64,000 nucleotides of DNA from Nitrosomonas sp. (GTDB taxonomy: Bacteria > Pseudomonadota > Gammaproteobacteria > Burkholderiales > Nitrosomonadaceae). Shown piece after piece: positions 61,925 to 64,000 of this stretch; within the stretch, counting starts at the first letter, position 1; the number at the start of each line of letters is the position of its first letter. The position numbers and the translations under genes are program-made. Location of the stretch: contig JAMWZY010000002.1 in the NCBI GenBank assembly GCA_024281825.1, forward strand, positions 62,001 to 126,000, read 5' to 3'. The notes under the pieces were generated by a model. The model was not told the origin of the DNA and ran no database searches. It saw nothing but the letters and a program-made list of their open reading frames with translations.

Positions 61925-63439
61925 TCAATTTCCCGTTCCACCAACCGTCAATCCATCAATGCGAAGCGTTGGTTGCCCCACACCAACCGGAACACTTTGC
62001 CCTTCCTTACCACAAGTGCCCACACCGGGGTCCAACAACATATCATTGCCAATCATGGAAACACGGGTCAGCACATCTGGACCATTACCAATTAAAGTAG
62101 CACCTTTGACTGGATAGGTGATTTTGCCATTTTCAATCATATAAGCCTCTGCCGCTGAAAACACGAATTTGCCGCTGGTTATATCCACTTGTCCGCCGCC
62201 AAAATTAGCTGCATATAAACCATACTTTACAGATGCAATAATTTCGGCTGGATCCTTATCGCCATTCAACATATAAGTATTAGTCATACGAGGCATCGGA
62301 ATATGTGCAAATGATTCGCGCCGGCCATTACCGGTCACAGCAACTCCCATCAGTCGTGCATTCAAATTATCTTGCAAATAGCCCTTCAAAATTCCATCCT
62401 CGATCAATACCGTACATTGTGTTGGATTACCTTCATCATCTATATTCAAAGAACCGCGTCGTTGCGGAATCGTACCATCATCAACCACGGTCACTCCCGC
62501 CGCAGCTACACGCTCGCCCACTCTGCCAGAAAAAGCGGAACTACCTTTACGGTTAAAATCTCCTTCTAAACCATGTCCAATTGCCTCATGTAAAAGGATA
62601 CCCGGCCATCCATTTCCCAACACCACAGTCATAGCGCCAGCCGGGGCAGGCCGCGCATTCAAGTTAACGATTGCTTGATGTACCGCCTTTCGTGCATAAT
62701 CTTGCAACATTTCATCGGTAAAGTAAGCATAACCGAAACGTCCACCTCCACCAGCAACACCCTGTTCACGGCGGCCATTTTCTTCTGCAATCACTTGCAA
62801 AGACAAACGCACTAATGGCCTGACATCCGCCGCCAACAAGCCATCGCTACGGACTATCATAACAACTTCATACTCACCGGCCAGAGAAACAACAACTTGC
62901 GTAATACGCGGATCTATTTTACGTGTATATCGCTCCAACTTTTCTAATAAAGCCACCTTATCAGCATCTTTTAGATGGCCAATGGGATCCTCGGGTAAAT
63001 AGAGCCGCCTATGAAAATCGACATCATGGCGTTTCTCAACCTGTACAGATTGACTACTTCCTTGCTGAGTTATTGCACGTGTTGCCTGAGCGGCCGTCAC
63101 CAACGCAGACATGCTAATATCATCGGAATAGGCAAAACCTGTTTTATCACCGCTTACCGCTCGAACACCGACACCTTGGTCAATATTGAAGCTACCGGAT
63201 TTTACAATACCTTCTTCCAATACCCAACCTTCTGAACGATTGTATTGAAAGAATAAATCAGCATAATCGACTCGATAAGTCAAAATTTGGTCTAATACTT
63301 GTTGTAATCCGGGCGCATCAATACCATAAGGCGACAGAAGACAATTATCAGCAATGGCAAAAAAATCTTTATTATCGTTATAATCTTGGTTATTTTTGGC
63401 GCTCTCAAATGTCATTACCATATCATTTATATCCAACAA
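61925..63439 (-). CDS. tldD: Metalloprotease TldD
   Basis: 504 aa. The zinc motif HEAIGH ([13 protein letters not shown], near 280) matches TldD, which works with TldE/PmbA in peptide maturation and protein quality control. GICGKEGQ-like [18 protein letters not shown] near the end is the metal-coordinating Cys block. The N-terminus is about 25 residues longer than most homologues, so a later start is possible. Confidence 0.95.
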   Translation of the reverse strand: MLDINDMVMTFESAKNNQDYNDNKDFFAIADNCLLSPYGIDAPGLQQVLDQILTYRVDYADLFFQYNRSEGWVLEEGIVKSGSFNIDQGVGVRAVSGDKTGFAYSDDISMSALVTAAQATRAITQQGSSQSVQVEKRHDVDFHRRLYLPEDPIGHLKDADKVALLEKLERYTRKIDPRITQVVVSLAGEYEVVMIVRSDGLLAADVRPLVRLSLQVIAEENGRREQGVAGGGGRFGYAYFTDEMLQDYARKAVHQAIVNLNARPAPAGAMTVVLGNGWPGILLHEAIGHGLEGDFNRKGSSAFSGRVGERVAAAGVTVVDDGTIPQRRGSLNIDDEGNPTQCTVLIEDGILKGYLQDNLNARLMGVAVTGNGRRESFAHIPMPRMTNTYMLNGDKDPAEIIASVKYGLYAANFGGGQVDITSGKFVFSAAEAYMIENGKITYPVKGATLIGNGPDVLTRVSMIGNDMLLDPGVGTCGKEGQSVPVGVGQPTLRIDGLTVGGTGN

Positions 63440-63691
63440 AATTTGAAATTGATAATCCTAGAAACCTCAGTTGGACTGAGTTGAGGTGTATGAGTTTAGA
63501 ATGATTCACTTTCATGAATTGAAATCATAATACAACCTAACCCGTATACTTTACCTTAATACGAAGGGATTAGATGAAATATGTGCCCAGGAGTTGATTG
63601 AAATTTTGCAGATACGGTGAGGAAAATAAAACCTGAAATCATCCCGGATCACCCTAAATCTAGAGCAATATATTCTAAGGACAAAAACAAG
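63440..63691. other. Intergenic region between tldD and the nitrilase gene
   Basis: 252 bp between two minus-strand genes. I see no coding frame or clear terminator. The usual betaproteobacterial order nit-tldD is kept, with an unusually wide gap. Confidence 0.4.
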
Positions 63692-64000
63692 CTAACAAAA
63701 CTGCAAGGTTCGATGATTTAAAGCAGGTAAATTAGTCCGTAAGCGTGTTTGATATTCGGGATCGAGTGTCGCAACCACTGCACCTGGGCCTTTTGGTAAG
63801 CGCTCCATCACAACCCCCCACGGATCGACAATCATACTATCGCCATTGGTTTCTCGACCACCCACATGATATCCTCCCTGCCCTGGTGCAATCACATAAG
63901 CCATGTTTTCAACGGCACGTGCACGAACCAATACTTCCCAATGGGCTTTTCCGGTAATTGCAGTAAATGCGGCGGGTGCCAGGATGATATCGACTTTGTT
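63692..64000 (-). CDS. Carbon-nitrogen hydrolase (Nit family), C-terminal part
   Basis: The last 102 codons of a minus-strand gene that continues beyond the window. PAAFTAITGKAHWEVLVRAR and NMAYVIAPGQGGYHVGGRET then DPWGVV are diagnostic of Nit-type omega-amidases and deaminated-glutathione amidases. The catalytic Glu, Lys and Cys lie upstream, outside the window. Adjacent to tldD as in many betaproteobacteria. Confidence 0.92.
   Translation of the reverse strand, partial: NKVDIILAPAAFTAITGKAHWEVLVRARAVENMAYVIAPGQGGYHVGGRETNGDSMIVDPWGVVMERLPKGPGAVVATLDPEYQTRLRTNLPALNHRTLQFC

Overview
The window looks like a chromosome segment of a betaproteobacterium, most likely a Nitrosomonas-type ammonia oxidiser. 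This is inferred from gene order and protein flavour: hfq-hflX-hflK-hflC-DUF2065-hisZ-purA, ilvB-ilvH-ilvC-psd-pssA-leuA, the hisC-B-H-A-F-I-E order, and NnrS plus a di-haem peroxidase. The DNA is AT-rich and nearly all of it is housekeeping. I saw no rRNA, tRNA, CRISPR array, prophage or biosynthetic gene cluster.

Layout. 1-4583: minus-strand histidine operon (hisC, B, H, A, F, I and the start of hisE), preceded by a MidA-type methyltransferase and a divergent FolM-like reductase. 5961-13704: signalling and metabolism, with a PAS-GAF-GGDEF-EAL protein, bioA, a CheV-like protein and an HD-GYP gene split by one stop codon. 13799-18611: valS, an LpxK-like protein whose kinase motifs are eroded, and a DUF4126 membrane protein. 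18712-21347: a small mobile-element graveyard holding a degenerate ISXO2-type transposase, an IS3-family element whose core is replaced by an IS30-like fragment, and the tail of a WD40 gene cut at the IS boundary. 21395-27628: glgB, an ExoD-like protein and a MacAB-type export operon. 27878-34379: type IV pilus minor-pilin operon (fimT, pilV, pilW, pilX, pilY1, pilE-like).

34420-42173: phoU, rpiA, nnrS, then a plus-strand run of a PHP phosphoesterase, YciO, an M50 protease, trpS, scpA and scpB. 42248-43117: two divergent unknown secreted proteins, one Cys-rich and one coiled coil. 43140-50038: a GNAT gene and the hfq-hfl-hisZ-purA operon. 50293-55096: di-haem peroxidase, rppH, proS, a lytic transglycosylase and a TlpA-like thioredoxin. 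55109-61851: leucine/isoleucine/valine synthesis with two phospholipid genes. 61925-64000: tldD and the C-terminal part of a nitrilase-family gene.

Themes. Histidine synthesis is split: hisG and hisD are not here, and hisZ lies 40 kb away. Cyclic-di-GMP turnover (GGDEF-EAL, broken HD-GYP), a CheV-like adaptor and pilus priming genes suggest surface attachment control. I found no complete new multi-gene system. The best leads are the LpxK pseudokinase with its overlapping 27-codon upstream ORF, the stop codon exactly inside the HD-GYP catalytic motif, the nested IS scar, the tandem 18-bp repeat upstream of glgB, and the Cys-rich/coiled-coil secreted pair.
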